A DNA stretch of 43,760 bases, taken from Streptomyces sp. STR69. GTDB lineage: Bacteria > Actinomycetota > Actinomycetes > Streptomycetales > Streptomycetaceae. This document shows, piece by piece, positions 32,318-40,684 of this stretch; within the stretch, counting starts at the first letter, position 1, and every line of letters starts with the position of its first letter. The position numbers and the translations under genes were made by a program. The notes below the pieces were generated by a model that saw only the letters and a list, made by a program, of their open reading frames with translations, was not told the origin of the DNA and did no database searches. Location of the stretch: the NCBI RefSeq assembly GCF_024519455.1, contig NZ_JALJRY010000046.1, positions 1 through 43,760 of the forward strand, given 5' to 3'.

Positions 32318-34315
32318 TCAGGCACCCGCCCCGCGCAGTCGCTGCTGCGGGACCAGGGCCGACGCCGGTGCCAACCCCCGCCCGCCGGACGCCTGTTGCT
32401 GCTCGCCCACCGGCATGTCGTCGCGCATCAGGTTCTCGGGGATGAGTACGGCGGCCGTGATGCCGCCGCTCCGCGAGTCCCGTATCTCCACGCGCAGGCC
32501 CTGGCGTTCGCGCAGCCGGTTGACCACGAAGAGGCCGATCTGCTTGGCGTCGAGGAGGTCGACCTTCTCGGACTGGATCTTGCGGTTGGCGTCGGCCATC
32601 GCGTCCTCCTTCATACCGAAGCCGCTGTCCTCGATCTCGATGAGGACGCCCTCCCGCAGCCGGGCCGCGCGCAGCTGCACCTGGGTGCTGGGCGGGGAGA
32701 ACGCCGTTGCGTTCTCGACGAGTTCGGCGAGCAGATGGATCACGTCGGCGACGGAACCGCCGGTCAGCGACACCTTCGGTACGGCCCAGATCTGCACCCG
32801 GGACGAGTTCTCGATCTCGGCGACGGCCGCGCGCAGGACGTCGGTCAGCGGGATCGGGTCCCGCCAGCCACGGCCGGGTGCGATGCCGGACAGGATCAGC
32901 AGACTCTCGGAGTGGCGGCGCATGCGGGTGGCGAGGTAGTCGACGCGGTACAGCTCGTGGAGTTCGGCGGGGTCGCGCTGGCGGCGCACCATCGCGTCGA
33001 GCAGGTCGAGTTGGCGGTGCAGCAGGACCTGGCTGCGGCGGGCGAGGCTGACGTAGACCCCGGAGATGCCGGAGAGGAGTTCGGCGCGTTCGGAGGCGGC
33101 CCTGAGGGCGGCGCGCTGGACTGCGGTCAACGCGGTGCCGACCTGGGCGAGTTCGTCACCGGCGAGGCGGCGCATGGGGGCCTCGGCGTCGATGTCGACG
33201 CCCTGTCCGGCGTGCAGTCGGCGCATGGCCCGCGGGAGACTGCGGCCGGCCACTTCGAGGGCGGAGTTGCGCAGGTCGAGGAGTTCGACGATGAGACCGC
33301 GGCCGACGAGCACGGAGACAAGCAGCGACAGCAGCACGCCGACCAGGCCGAGGACGACGGCGATCCCGGAGGCGCCGAGCGTGTCCCAGCCGAAGGGGTC
33401 GGCGGCGGCCGTGGCTCCCGTACCGGCCTTCGTCTCGGCCGCGTCGAGCCCGGTGAGCACCCCGCTCGCGGCGGAGTCCCAGCCGCTCAGCAGCCCCGTG
33501 GACACGGCGGAGGTGCCGGGGCCCGCGCTGCGCACCCGGTTCTCCACGGCCTGGAACTGGGCGTAGCCGGTGCCGTCCAGGACCTTGCGGTACGCCGTCC
33601 GGTGCGCGGCCTTGAGGTCGGCGACCGCTGGTTCGAGCAGCTCGCGCTGCGTGGCGACGGCGCCGACGAACAGCGCGTACTGCTCCTTGGTCAGCTCGCC
33701 CCCGGTGCGGGCGGCGCCGAGCAGTGCCTGTTCCTGGGCAACCGCCTCGCGGGCCCGGGAGAGTTCGAGCACCACGCGCGCCTCGGAGGCGTCGGCGGCG
33801 GTCTTGTCGCCGGTGAGCGCACCGGTGACGGAGAAGCCGTGCTCGACGATCGCCGAGTAACTGCCGTAGGTGGCGGTCGACTTGGCGCCCTTGGCGGTGG
33901 CGCTCGCGCGCAGCGCCACGAGGCCGGTGGCGTCGGCCTCCAGCTTGTCGATCCGGCCCGGCAGCGAGGAGTCGATGAGGGCCGCGTCGGAGCTGGAGTC
34001 GTTGACGCCGCCGCGGAGCGCGGCGGCGGCCGTGTCGGTGGCCTTGGTGGCGGCCTTGAAGGCGCCGGGGGCGTCCGCGTGGCGCAGGGCGGCGGTCCGC
34101 TCGCCCTGCACAGCGGTGATGAACTCCGCCACCGGGGTGAGGAGTTCGGAATTGACGTCCTTGGCGGTCTCGGTGTCGGCGATGCTCGACGCGGTCGTCA
34201 CCGCGGCGAAGCCCCACAGGGCCATCAGGGACACGACGGGCAGCATCAGCAGGGCGACGATCTTCGCGCGGACGGATCTGGGGCGCAGTCGGGCCGGTGC
34301 GCGGAGGACACGCAT
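32318..34315 (-). CDS. Orphan NIT-domain histidine kinase (nitrate/nitrite-sensing type, CvnA-like)
   Basis: 665 residues. An N-terminal transmembrane helix (about 19-45) leads to an extracytoplasmic all-helical NIT sensing domain (about 50-310). A second helix (about 318-340) and a HAMP-like linker (about 342-405) follow. Next come a helical segment with LLHRQLDLLDAMVRRQ and RHSESLLILSG (about 430-485) and a GHKL ATPase domain with ELVENATAFSPP (about 540) and DSGFGM. The layout matches kinases of Streptomyces conservons (CvnA), but the CvnB/C/D genes (roadblock, DUF742, GTPase) are not adjacent. Its C-terminal tail is Gln/Gly-rich. GAGG precedes the ATG by about 8 nt. The signal is unknown. 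Confidence 0.9.
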   Translation of the reverse strand: MRVLRAPARLRPRSVRAKIVALLMLPVVSLMALWGFAAVTTASSIADTETAKDVNSELLTPVAEFITAVQGERTAALRHADAPGAFKAATKATDTAAAALRGGVNDSSSDAALIDSSLPGRIDKLEADATGLVALRASATAKGAKSTATYGSYSAIVEHGFSVTGALTGDKTAADASEARVVLELSRAREAVAQEQALLGAARTGGELTKEQYALFVGAVATQRELLEPAVADLKAAHRTAYRKVLDGTGYAQFQAVENRVRSAGPGTSAVSTGLLSGWDSAASGVLTGLDAAETKAGTGATAAADPFGWDTLGASGIAVVLGLVGVLLSLLVSVLVGRGLIVELLDLRNSALEVAGRSLPRAMRRLHAGQGVDIDAEAPMRRLAGDELAQVGTALTAVQRAALRAASERAELLSGISGVYVSLARRSQVLLHRQLDLLDAMVRRQRDPAELHELYRVDYLATRMRRHSESLLILSGIAPGRGWRDPIPLTDVLRAAVAEIENSSRVQIWAVPKVSLTGGSVADVIHLLAELVENATAFSPPSTQVQLRAARLREGVLIEIEDSGFGMKEDAMADANRKIQSEKVDLLDAKQIGLFVVNRLRERQGLRVEIRDSRSGGITAAVLIPENLMRDDMPVGEQQQASGGRGLAPASALVPQQRLRGAGA

Positions 34316-34636
34316 GGGGGGACCTCGTTCGGGAGGGGAAGTGCGGGTGGTTCGAACGGCGGTGGCCGCCTGGGGAGTTGGCAGTCCGGTGCCGTGGGGA
34401 GAGCCGAAGTGGGCTCAGACCGTGGCGAGTTCGGCGGCGACGTCCCGGGGAGTTCGGGTCGGTGCCGTGGAGAAGCCGGTTGGGATCATGGCGTGTTCGA
34501 TATGCCGATCGACAGTCGGTGCCAACACCCGGGAGGGGTGGGGGCCGTTGCCGTAAGGACAGTTGACGTCAGGGCAGACCGCAGTGACGGGCGTCCGATG
34601 CCCGTTGTCATGGGCGCCGGGCCGGCCGAAGTCGGC
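34316..34636. other. 321-bp gene-free stretch with degenerate repeats
   Basis: GCCGAAGTGGGCTCAGACC plus 12 further bases at 34403-34433 repeats 34625-34655 with one mismatch; the latter includes the MHYT gene's stop codon and last codons. A second, looser repeat has GGGGAGTT ... GGTGCCGTGG at about 34374-34400 and 34448-34472. No coding signal was found. It looks like decayed duplications between the kinase and MHYT genes. Confidence 0.55.
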
Positions 34637-35416
34637 TCAGACCGTGGCGAGTTCGACCTCGCGCAGCAACTCGGCCGCGAACGCCGACTCGTGGCGTTTG
34701 CCGGTCGGGGAGAGGGCGACGTAGGCGGAGGCCAGGAAGAGGAAGGAGCCGAGGACGACGGCGAGCGGGAAGATGAACTCCGTGGCGGTGGCGCCGGAGA
34801 GGGTCGCACCACTGGGCGCGAGGGTGACGCTCACGGCGTACATCCCGGTGTAGTGCATGGTGCTGACCGCGAGTCCCATGACGAGGGCGGCGATCGTGGC
34901 GAGGACCGGGCCGCGCACGATCAGGGTGAGGGTGAGGGCGGCGGTCGCGGCGACGACGGCGATCACGACAGAGGCGATGACCAGCCGGGGGTCGTAGTCG
35001 ATCTCGCCGTGCAGGTCGAGCGCGGCCATGCCGGTGTAGTGCATGGCGGCGACGCCCAGGCCGGTGCCGAGTCCGCCGAAGGCGACCGAGGTGACGCGGG
35101 AGCGGCCGTATCCGGCGGTGAAGACGCCGGCGGCGACCACGCCGATCGACATCAACAGGCTCAGAACGGTGAGCGGGACGTCGTAGCGGATGGGGGTGCC
35201 TTCGACGCTGAAGCCGAGCATGGCCACGAAGTGCATGGTCCAGATGCCGGAGCCGATGGCGACGGAGGCGAGGGTCAGCCAGTTCCGTTTGGAGGCGCCG
35301 TCCGTCTCAAGTGCCCTTACGGTGCAGCGCAGTCCGAGCGCGGCGCCGACGCAGGCCATCGCGTAGGACAGGACCGGGGTGACCCAGCCGGCGCTGAAAT
35401 GGTCCATGTGGCCCAT
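34637..35416 (-). CDS. MHYT-domain integral membrane sensor protein
   Basis: 259 residues, almost entirely membrane-embedded with seven predicted helices. It has three MHYT-type motifs at helix ends: WTMHFVAM (about 58-66), AAMHYTGMAAL (about 122) and STMHYTGMYAV (about 183). Family knowledge: MHYT domains are proposed to bind metal (copper) and sense oxygen, CO or NO, often fused to GGDEF/EAL domains. Here no output domain is attached; only a short tail of about 25 residues follows the last helix, so signalling would need a partner, for example the adjacent NIT kinase. GAGAGG precedes the ATG by 9 nt; an in-frame ATG three codons later is possible. Confidence 0.9.
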   Translation of the reverse strand: MGHMDHFSAGWVTPVLSYAMACVGAALGLRCTVRALETDGASKRNWLTLASVAIGSGIWTMHFVAMLGFSVEGTPIRYDVPLTVLSLLMSIGVVAAGVFTAGYGRSRVTSVAFGGLGTGLGVAAMHYTGMAALDLHGEIDYDPRLVIASVVIAVVAATAALTLTLIVRGPVLATIAALVMGLAVSTMHYTGMYAVSVTLAPSGATLSGATATEFIFPLAVVLGSFLFLASAYVALSPTGKRHESAFAAELLREVELATV

Positions 35417-35548
35417 GGGGAGGTTCCTCTCGGGCGTGGCGCGGCGACACCGCGCGCGCAGGGAGTACCGCCGGTAACGAGGACCGGGGTCGGCTGATCA
35501 TGCCAGCCGTACCCTGCAGGACATACGCCGCGAAAGAGGACCATGGGG

Positions 35549-35571
35549 TTGATTGGCGAACATTAAATCAA
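35549..35571. promoter_or_regulatory. AT-rich inverted repeat upstream of the MHYT gene
   Basis: TTGATT (35549-35554) and AATCAA (35566-35571) flank an 11-nt centre in a short, distinctly AT-rich stretch about 135-155 bp before the MHYT start and about 40 bp past the ispE stop. It is a plausible promoter/operator zone, but no clear -10/-35 pair was assigned. Confidence 0.35.
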
Positions 35572-35610
35572 TGTGGTTTCGATAACACCGCACATGCGCA
35601 TTTTCGCAGT

Positions 35611-36540
35611 TCAGGCGGGGTTTTCGTGGACCTGGTGTGAAGGTCGGGCGATCACGGTCGCCCCCGCCGCCGGACCCGTCGCCGTACGTACCGTCCGGCA
35701 TGTTCCCGAGGCCGTCAGCGCCTCCGCCACCTTCACCGCCGACCCGGGGTCGCGGGCGAGGAACGCCGTCGTCGGGCCCGAGCCGGAGACCAGCGCGGCG
35801 AGGGCGCCCGCGGCGCGGCCCGCGGCGAGGGTGTCGGCGAGTTCCGGGAAGAGCGAAAGGGCCGCGGGCTGAAGGTCGTTGGAGACGGCGGCGGCCAGCG
35901 CGTCCGGGTCGCCCTTCGCGAGCGCGTCGAGGAGCGGCTGCGAGGCGACCGGCTCGGGGATGTCGGCCCCTTCCGCCAAGCGGTCGAACTCCCGGAAGAC
36001 CGCCGGGGTGGAAAGTCCCCGCCCGGCCATCGCGAACACCCAGTGGAAGGTGCCTCCGGTCTCCAGTGCGGTGAGCTGCTCCCCGCGCCCTACCCCCAAC
36101 GCCGCCCCGCCGACCAGGCTGAACGGCACATCGCTGCCCAACTCGGCGCAGATGTCGAGCAGTTCGGTCCGCGAGGCGCCCGTGCCCCACAGCGCGTCGC
36201 ACGCCACCAGCGCGCCCGCGCCGTCCGCGCTGCCGCCCGCCATGCCGCCGGCGACGGGGATGTCCTTGGCGATGTGGATGTGCACGGCGGGGGTGCGGCC
36301 GTACCGCTCGGCGAGTGCCACGGCCGCCCGCGCCGCCAAGTTCGTACGGTCCAGGGGGACTTGGGCCGCGTCCGGGCCCGTGCAGGTGACGCGGAGCTCG
36401 TCGGCCGGGGTCACGGTGACCTCGTCGTACAGGCCGACCGCGAGGAAGACGTTGGCCAGGTCGTGGAAGCCGTCGGGGCGCGCGGCGCCGACTGCCAGTT
36501 GGACGTTGACCTTGGCGGGGACGCGGACCGTCACGCTCAC
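35611..36540 (-). CDS. ispE: 4-diphosphocytidyl-2-C-methyl-D-erythritol kinase
   Basis: Fourth-stage kinase of the MEP pathway to isopentenyl diphosphate. The 309-residue GHMP kinase has the N-terminal VRVPAKVNVQL with the substrate lysine (about residue 10). The ATP loop PVAGGMAGGSADGAGAL is at about 94-110, and the C-terminal motif SGSGPTTAFL at about 258-267. GTG 36540 follows the ksgA stop with no spacer (TAAGTG). The ribosome site AAGGAG lies inside the end of ksgA, 9 nt upstream, so the two genes are coupled. ksgA-ispE order after rpfB is conserved in actinobacteria. Confidence 0.95.
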   Translation of the reverse strand: MSVTVRVPAKVNVQLAVGAARPDGFHDLANVFLAVGLYDEVTVTPADELRVTCTGPDAAQVPLDRTNLAARAAVALAERYGRTPAVHIHIAKDIPVAGGMAGGSADGAGALVACDALWGTGASRTELLDICAELGSDVPFSLVGGAALGVGRGEQLTALETGGTFHWVFAMAGRGLSTPAVFREFDRLAEGADIPEPVASQPLLDALAKGDPDALAAAVSNDLQPAALSLFPELADTLAAGRAAGALAALVSGSGPTTAFLARDPGSAVKVAEALTASGTCRTVRTATGPAAGATVIARPSHQVHENPA

Positions 36541-37437
36541 TTACTCGGACTCCTTGGGTTCAGCCTTGTGTTCCGCCAGTTCGGGCTTGTGTTCCGCGAT
36601 GCGTGCGAACTCCTCGACCGTCAGGGACTCGCCGCGCGCCTGTGGGGACACCCCGGCCGCGACGAGCGCCGTCTCGGCCGCCGCCGCCGAGCCCGCCCAG
36701 CCGGCGAGTGCGGCCCGCAGCGTCTTTCGGCGCTGCGCGAAGGCCGCGTCGACCACGGCGAAGACCTCGCGTCGGTCGGCGGTGGTCTTCGGCGGCTCCG
36801 CCCTGCGGGTGAGCGCCACGAGGCCGCTGTCCACGTTCGGTGCGGGCCAGAAGACGGTACGGCCGATGGAGCCGGCCCGCTTGACCTCGGCATACCAGTT
36901 CGCCTTCACGGACGGGACGCCGTACACCTTCGAACCGGGCGGCGCGGCCAGCCGGTCGGCGACCTCCGCCTGGACCATCACGAGGGTGCGCTCGATGGTC
37001 GGGAAGTGCTCCAGCATGTGGAGCAGGACCGGTACGGCCACGTTGTACGGGAGGTTGGCGACCAGTGCGGTGGGGGGTGGGCCGGGGAGTTCGGTCACCT
37101 GCATCGCGTCCGAGTGGACCAGCGCGAAGCGGTCCGCCCGCTCGGGCAAGCGGGCGGTGACCGTCGCGGGAAGCGCGCTCGCGAGGACGTCGTCGATCTC
37201 CACGGCGGTCACGTGGGCGGCTGCTTCGAGCAGGGCGAGGGTGAGTGAGCCGAGGCCCGGGCCTACCTCCACGACCACGTCGTCGGGGCGGACGTCCGCG
37301 GTGCGGACGATGCGGCGGACCGTGTTCGCGTCGATCACGAAGTTCTGGCCGCGCTGTTTGGTGGGGCGTACGCCCAGGACTGCGGCGAGTTCGCGGACTT
37401 CGGCGGGGCCTAGGAGGGCGTCGGGGTTGCTGCTCAC
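36541..37437 (-). CDS. ksgA: 16S rRNA (adenine1518-N6/adenine1519-N6)-dimethyltransferase
   Basis: Dimethylates two adjacent adenines in the 3'-terminal hairpin of 16S rRNA (RsmA), a late checkpoint of 30S assembly. The 298-residue protein has GQNFVID (about 30-36), SAM motif I VEVGPGLGSLT (about 57-67) and the catalytic NLPYNVA (about 128-134). The C-terminal helical domain has FAQRRKTLRAAL. The tail ends with near-repeats of EHKPELAEHKAEPKE. GTG 37437 has no clear Shine-Dalgarno, but TAACCT lies 6 nt upstream on the minus strand, so a leaderless transcript is possible in addition to read-through from rpfB. It is coupled to ispE. Confidence 0.95.
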   Translation of the reverse strand: MSSNPDALLGPAEVRELAAVLGVRPTKQRGQNFVIDANTVRRIVRTADVRPDDVVVEVGPGLGSLTLALLEAAAHVTAVEIDDVLASALPATVTARLPERADRFALVHSDAMQVTELPGPPPTALVANLPYNVAVPVLLHMLEHFPTIERTLVMVQAEVADRLAAPPGSKVYGVPSVKANWYAEVKRAGSIGRTVFWPAPNVDSGLVALTRRAEPPKTTADRREVFAVVDAAFAQRRKTLRAALAGWAGSAAAAETALVAAGVSPQARGESLTVEEFARIAEHKPELAEHKAEPKESE

Positions 37438-37478
37438 GTACCTAGGTTACGGGGCGGTTCTTCGTCTGCCGGTCCGCT

Positions 37479-37555
37479 GTGGCTGGTCGCGCCCACGCAG
37501 CGGAGCTGCAAATCGACACAGCCCCGCGCCCCTGAAGGATGGGGGCTGCGCCCCC
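37479..37555. repeat. Dispersed intergenic repeat, copy B (split variant)
   Basis: GTGGCTGGTCGCGC (37479-37492) and CCCCGCGCCCCTGAAGG (37522-37538) match the two ends of copy A but are separated by a 29-nt insert. A hairpin GGGGGC-TGC-GCCCCC (37541-37555) follows. It lies between rpfB and ksgA, where it may attenuate transcription. Confidence 0.55.
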
Positions 37556-37568
37556 AGCCTCCGATCCA

Positions 37569-38870
37569 TCAGCCGTGCAGCCTTGTCCCGCAGTGCGGCC
37601 ACGGACTTGCGCCCCTGCGCACGTACAGCTTCTTCGCTCTGAACGTCTGTTCCTCTGCGCTCGCGTCCTGCGGGCGGCCGGAGCCGCCGAGGCTGTGCCA
37701 GGTGTGGGTGTCGAACTGGTAGAGGCCGCCGTAGGTGCCGGAGGGGTCTACCGCGCCGGGGCGGCCTCCGGACTCGCAGGTGGCCAGGCCGTGCCAGTTG
37801 AGTTGGTCGGCGCCCTGTACCGAGGTGGGCATCGGTTTGGTGCCGACCTTCACGAGTTGGGAACGGGGTTCCCGGACCAGTTCCTCGTCGATGCGGCGCG
37901 GTTTCTCCTTGACGCCGTTGACCGTGCGGAGGGCGAATGTGACGCGGCGCAGGCCCGGCCGGCCGGCCCGTTCGACCACCTCCGTGCCCTTGAAGAGGGT
38001 GGGGTCGTCGGTGCGTTCCACCTCGAAGGGGATCGCCTCCTCGTGGATCTCGCGGGTGCCGGTGACCCGCAGGACCGTGATCGTCTGGCCGTCGCGCGGG
38101 AAGTTCTCGGGCGGGACCGAGGTGGTGTCCTCGCCGTGCAGACCGATGCCGGCCTCCTGGACCGCCTCGCCGACCGTCGCCGCGTTGGTGCGGATCGTGC
38201 GGGCGCGGCCGTCGGCCATGATCGTGACGGTGCGTTCGGTGCGCACGTCGAGGGTGAGTCCGGCGCGGCCGATGGGCTGGGAGCGGGAGGTCGAGACGTA
38301 GGCGCCCTCCGCCCGTACGCCGAGTTGTTCGAGGGCGCCGTCGACCGTGCGGGCCGTCGTCCACACCTCGCGCCGCTGCCCGTCGATGGTGAGCCGCACG
38401 GGGCGGCCGTAGCGGACCGCGACCTCGTCACCGCTGGCGAGGTCCGCGTCCCGGCCGGGGGCCACCACGTCGTGCTCGCCGACCTCGACGCCCTGCTGGG
38501 CGAGGAGTTCGGTGACGTCGTCGGCGAAGGTGTGCAGGGTGCGCGGCTTGCCGTCGACGCTCAGCTCGATCGCCTTGTCCTTGGCGACGAACGCGGTGGT
38601 GCCGCCGGCGAGGAAGGCGACGACCAGGGCCTGCGGGACGAGTCGGCGCACGGTGGCGGCCGTGGAGCCGCCCGTGCGGTCGGCTCTTCGCCTGCGGTCC
38701 GCACGCCCGGGCGCCGCGCTCTGCGGCACGCTCACCGCCTGGCGCGGGAAGACCGGTTCGGGCGCCTCGTAGGCGGGCCGGTACGTGTCCTCGTACACCT
38801 GGGTCGCGTCGGTGTACTCGTCGTCGCGCACACCGCGGTCGTACGTCTCGTAGGTCTCGTAGTTGCTCAC
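37569..38870 (-). CDS. rpfB: Resuscitation-promoting factor RpfB
   Basis: A muralytic enzyme that helps restart growth from dormancy or spores. 433 residues: a cytoplasmic tail rich in Tyr/Glu/Asp (about 1-60), an Arg-rich stop (DRRRRADR) and one signal-anchor helix (about 77-96). Three ubiquitin-like DUF348 repeats (about 98-255) and a G5 domain (about 260-345) precede the C-terminal RPF transglycosylase-like domain (about 355-430). Its catalytic Glu is in CESGG, and paired Cys residues are in ATCESGG and WPHCG. GTG 38870 is chosen (GGAG 9 nt upstream); 25 earlier in-frame codons look non-coding. It belongs to the conserved tatD-rpfB-ksgA-ispE series. Confidence 0.95.
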   Translation of the reverse strand: MSNYETYETYDRGVRDDEYTDATQVYEDTYRPAYEAPEPVFPRQAVSVPQSAAPGRADRRRRADRTGGSTAATVRRLVPQALVVAFLAGGTTAFVAKDKAIELSVDGKPRTLHTFADDVTELLAQQGVEVGEHDVVAPGRDADLASGDEVAVRYGRPVRLTIDGQRREVWTTARTVDGALEQLGVRAEGAYVSTSRSQPIGRAGLTLDVRTERTVTIMADGRARTIRTNAATVGEAVQEAGIGLHGEDTTSVPPENFPRDGQTITVLRVTGTREIHEEAIPFEVERTDDPTLFKGTEVVERAGRPGLRRVTFALRTVNGVKEKPRRIDEELVREPRSQLVKVGTKPMPTSVQGADQLNWHGLATCESGGRPGAVDPSGTYGGLYQFDTHTWHSLGGSGRPQDASAEEQTFRAKKLYVRRGASPWPHCGTRLHG

Positions 38871-39001
38871 GCCGACACGCTCCAGAAGGCCAGAAGGGTC
38901 CGGATCGGGCCAACAGAACCTAGCGGAGCGACCGTCACTCTCCAAAGCGACGCGGCTACCCAGGGTTGTGTTCGAAAGGGGCGCCAGGCATCGGTGGGGC
39001 C

Positions 39002-39889
39002 TCAGTAGCCAAAGGCGCGGGCCGTGTTCGCCGCGAGTGCCGACGACAGGGCATCCTCGTCGATGCCCCGGACCTCCGCCATGGCGCGGACCGTGACCGG
39101 AATGAGATAGGGGGCGTTGGGCCGTCCGCGGTACGGGGCGGGCGTGAGGAAGGGGGCGTCGGTCTCCACGAGGACGAGCTCCAGGGGCGCCACGGCGAGC
39201 GCGTCCCGCAGGTTCCGGGCGTTCTTGAAGGTGACGGTGCCGGCGAACGACATGAAGTACCCGGCGCTCGCGCAGAGTTCGGCCATCTCGGCGTCACCGG
39301 AGTAGCAGTGGAAGACGGTCCGCTCAGGGGCGCCCTCTTCCTTGAGGACGCGCAGTACGTCGGCGTGGGCGTCGCGGTCGTGGATGACCAGGGCCTTGCC
39401 GTGCCGCTTGGCGATCTCGATGTGGGCGCGGAAGGAGAGTTCCTGCGCCGCCTTGCCCTCGGGTCCGGTGCGGAAGTAGTCGAGGCCGGTCTCGCCGACG
39501 CCCTTGACCTGCGAGAGCCCGGCCAGGCGATCGATCTCCGTCAGCGCCTCGTCCAGGGCCCCGTCACCGCCCGGCAGCCGCGCGCCCTGCCGGGACCACC
39601 CGTCGGGGTCGCCGTGGACGATGCGCGGGGCCTCGTTCGGGTGGAGGGCGACCGTCGCGTGGATCGCGTCGTGGCGGGCGGCCGTCTCGGCGGCCCAGCG
39701 GGAGCCCTTCACATCGCAGCCGACCTGCACGAGCGTCGTGACACCGACCGAGGCCGCCTTCGCGAGCGCCTCCTCCACCGTGCCGGACTGCATGTCGAGG
39801 TGGGTGTGGGAGTCGGCGACGGGCACCCGGAGGGGCTCCGGGAGCGGAGGCGCAGTCTTCTCGACAGTCTTGTCGCTGGAGGCAGGCAT
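39002..39889 (-). CDS. TatD-family metal-dependent DNase/hydrolase
   Basis: A 295-residue TIM-barrel amidohydrolase-type protein. The metal ligands appear in DSHTHLD (about 26-32), GETGLDYF (about 132-139), VIHDRDA (about 168-174), FHCYSGD (about 192-198) and VETDAPFL (about 242-249). Family members are 3'-5' exonucleases or act in DNA repair and quality control; the exact substrate here is unproven. It starts with ATG at 39889, with an Ala/Pro/Lys-rich leader of about 20 residues before the fold. It sits immediately upstream of rpfB in the conserved order. Confidence 0.92.
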   Translation of the reverse strand: MPASSDKTVEKTAPPLPEPLRVPVADSHTHLDMQSGTVEEALAKAASVGVTTLVQVGCDVKGSRWAAETAARHDAIHATVALHPNEAPRIVHGDPDGWSRQGARLPGGDGALDEALTEIDRLAGLSQVKGVGETGLDYFRTGPEGKAAQELSFRAHIEIAKRHGKALVIHDRDAHADVLRVLKEEGAPERTVFHCYSGDAEMAELCASAGYFMSFAGTVTFKNARNLRDALAVAPLELVLVETDAPFLTPAPYRGRPNAPYLIPVTVRAMAEVRGIDEDALSSALAANTARAFGY

Positions 39890-39936
39890 GCCCCGATCCT
39901 ACGAAAGGGGCATGCCCACCCGGTCGCCGGAGGCGG

Positions 39937-40380
39937 TCAGCTCGCCTTGCGGTGGTGGTGGAACGGGTGCAGCAGGTCGGACAGGTGCCAGTGGTGCTCG
40001 ACGGGCTCCTGCCCGGGGGCCGCGGACTCGTCCGTGGTGGCCGTGCCGTCCTCCGCCGCCGCTGCCGCTGCCGACCGCGGCCGGGGCGCCTGGTACTGCC
40101 GCTGCGCCGCGTCCCGTACCGACGACACCTGGCCCGCCCGCATGATGCGCACGACATGCCCGTCGCAGTTGTGGCACGCGGGGCGGCTCAGGGGCGACGG
40201 CACGACCTGGCCGTCCGCCACGTACATCACGAACTGGTGGCCGTCGGTGTCGACGTGGTGCTCTATCTCGTATGCCTGCTCCCAGCCGTGCCCGCACCGC
40301 ATGCAGGCGAAGGAGTACGACTCGTTCACCACGGCGGTGGCAGCGCCCCGGAGGCCGGTCTGCCCTGCGATCTCACTCAT
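39937..40380 (-). CDS. Zinc-ribbon protein with acidic/His-rich tail
   Basis: 147 residues, with function unrecognised. Two Cys pairs, CMRCGHGW (about 27-34) and ACHNCDGH (about 69-76), form a probable zinc ribbon around a beta-rich segment (HHVDTDGHQFVMYVADG). The C-terminal half is low-complexity Ala/Arg/Pro/Glu ending in a His-rich LSDLLHPFHHHRKAS. ATG 40380 is chosen because AGGAG lies 5 nt upstream; a 10-codon longer frame exists. It lies between rsmI and tatD with its own 304-bp upstream region, so it may be expressed independently. It could be a nucleic-acid- or metal-binding protein. Confidence 0.8.
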   Translation of the reverse strand: MSEIAGQTGLRGAATAVVNESYSFACMRCGHGWEQAYEIEHHVDTDGHQFVMYVADGQVVPSPLSRPACHNCDGHVVRIMRAGQVSSVRDAAQRQYQAPRPRSAAAAAAEDGTATTDESAAPGQEPVEHHWHLSDLLHPFHHHRKAS

Positions 40381-40684
40381 GCCAGCTCCTGCTTGACTTC
40401 CGCTGGACAAGCGCCCCCGGCGAGGGGATTCCCCCCGGAATCCCGTTGGAGGCGAGGGACGGGTGCGTCCCTCAGTCCAGTGGACGCCTCCGGCAGGGCG
40501 AACGCACCAGTCCTGTCGACTGTTGGAGGCGATTTGGACTTTCCTTGTCGAATCGCCCCTGCGACCCGGTCGGGACTTTGCATTCGGCGACCGCGCTTTG
40601 CCCCGCCATGGGGCGCTCGCTCATGGGAGGAGCGCCCTGCTCAGAGGGGATCTCCGCGCAGCTCAGAGGGGATTTCGGGCAGGC
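40381..40684. other. 304-bp gene-free stretch upstream of the zinc-ribbon gene
   Basis: Contains a perfect hairpin, GGGATTCC-CCCC-GGAATCCC (40425-40444), and two GTTGGAGGCGA copies (40445-40455 and about 40522-40533) with an inverted match GGACGCCTCC near 40484. The 22-bp tandem repeats annotated separately are at its right end. No coding signal was found. It must hold the zinc-ribbon gene's promoter and the rsmI 3' end. Confidence 0.6.

Noticed and set aside
32396..35497. A 1,033-codon plus-strand open frame across the kinase and MHYT genes
   Set aside because: Low-complexity Gly/Val/Asp/Glu translation antisense to two genes with clear domains; no ribosome site or family signature.
38871..39001. 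A c-di-AMP (ydaO-type) riboswitch upstream of rpfB
   Set aside because: Such a switch is known for another rpf gene in Streptomyces, but this 131-bp leader is short and lacks recognisable conserved riboswitch blocks.
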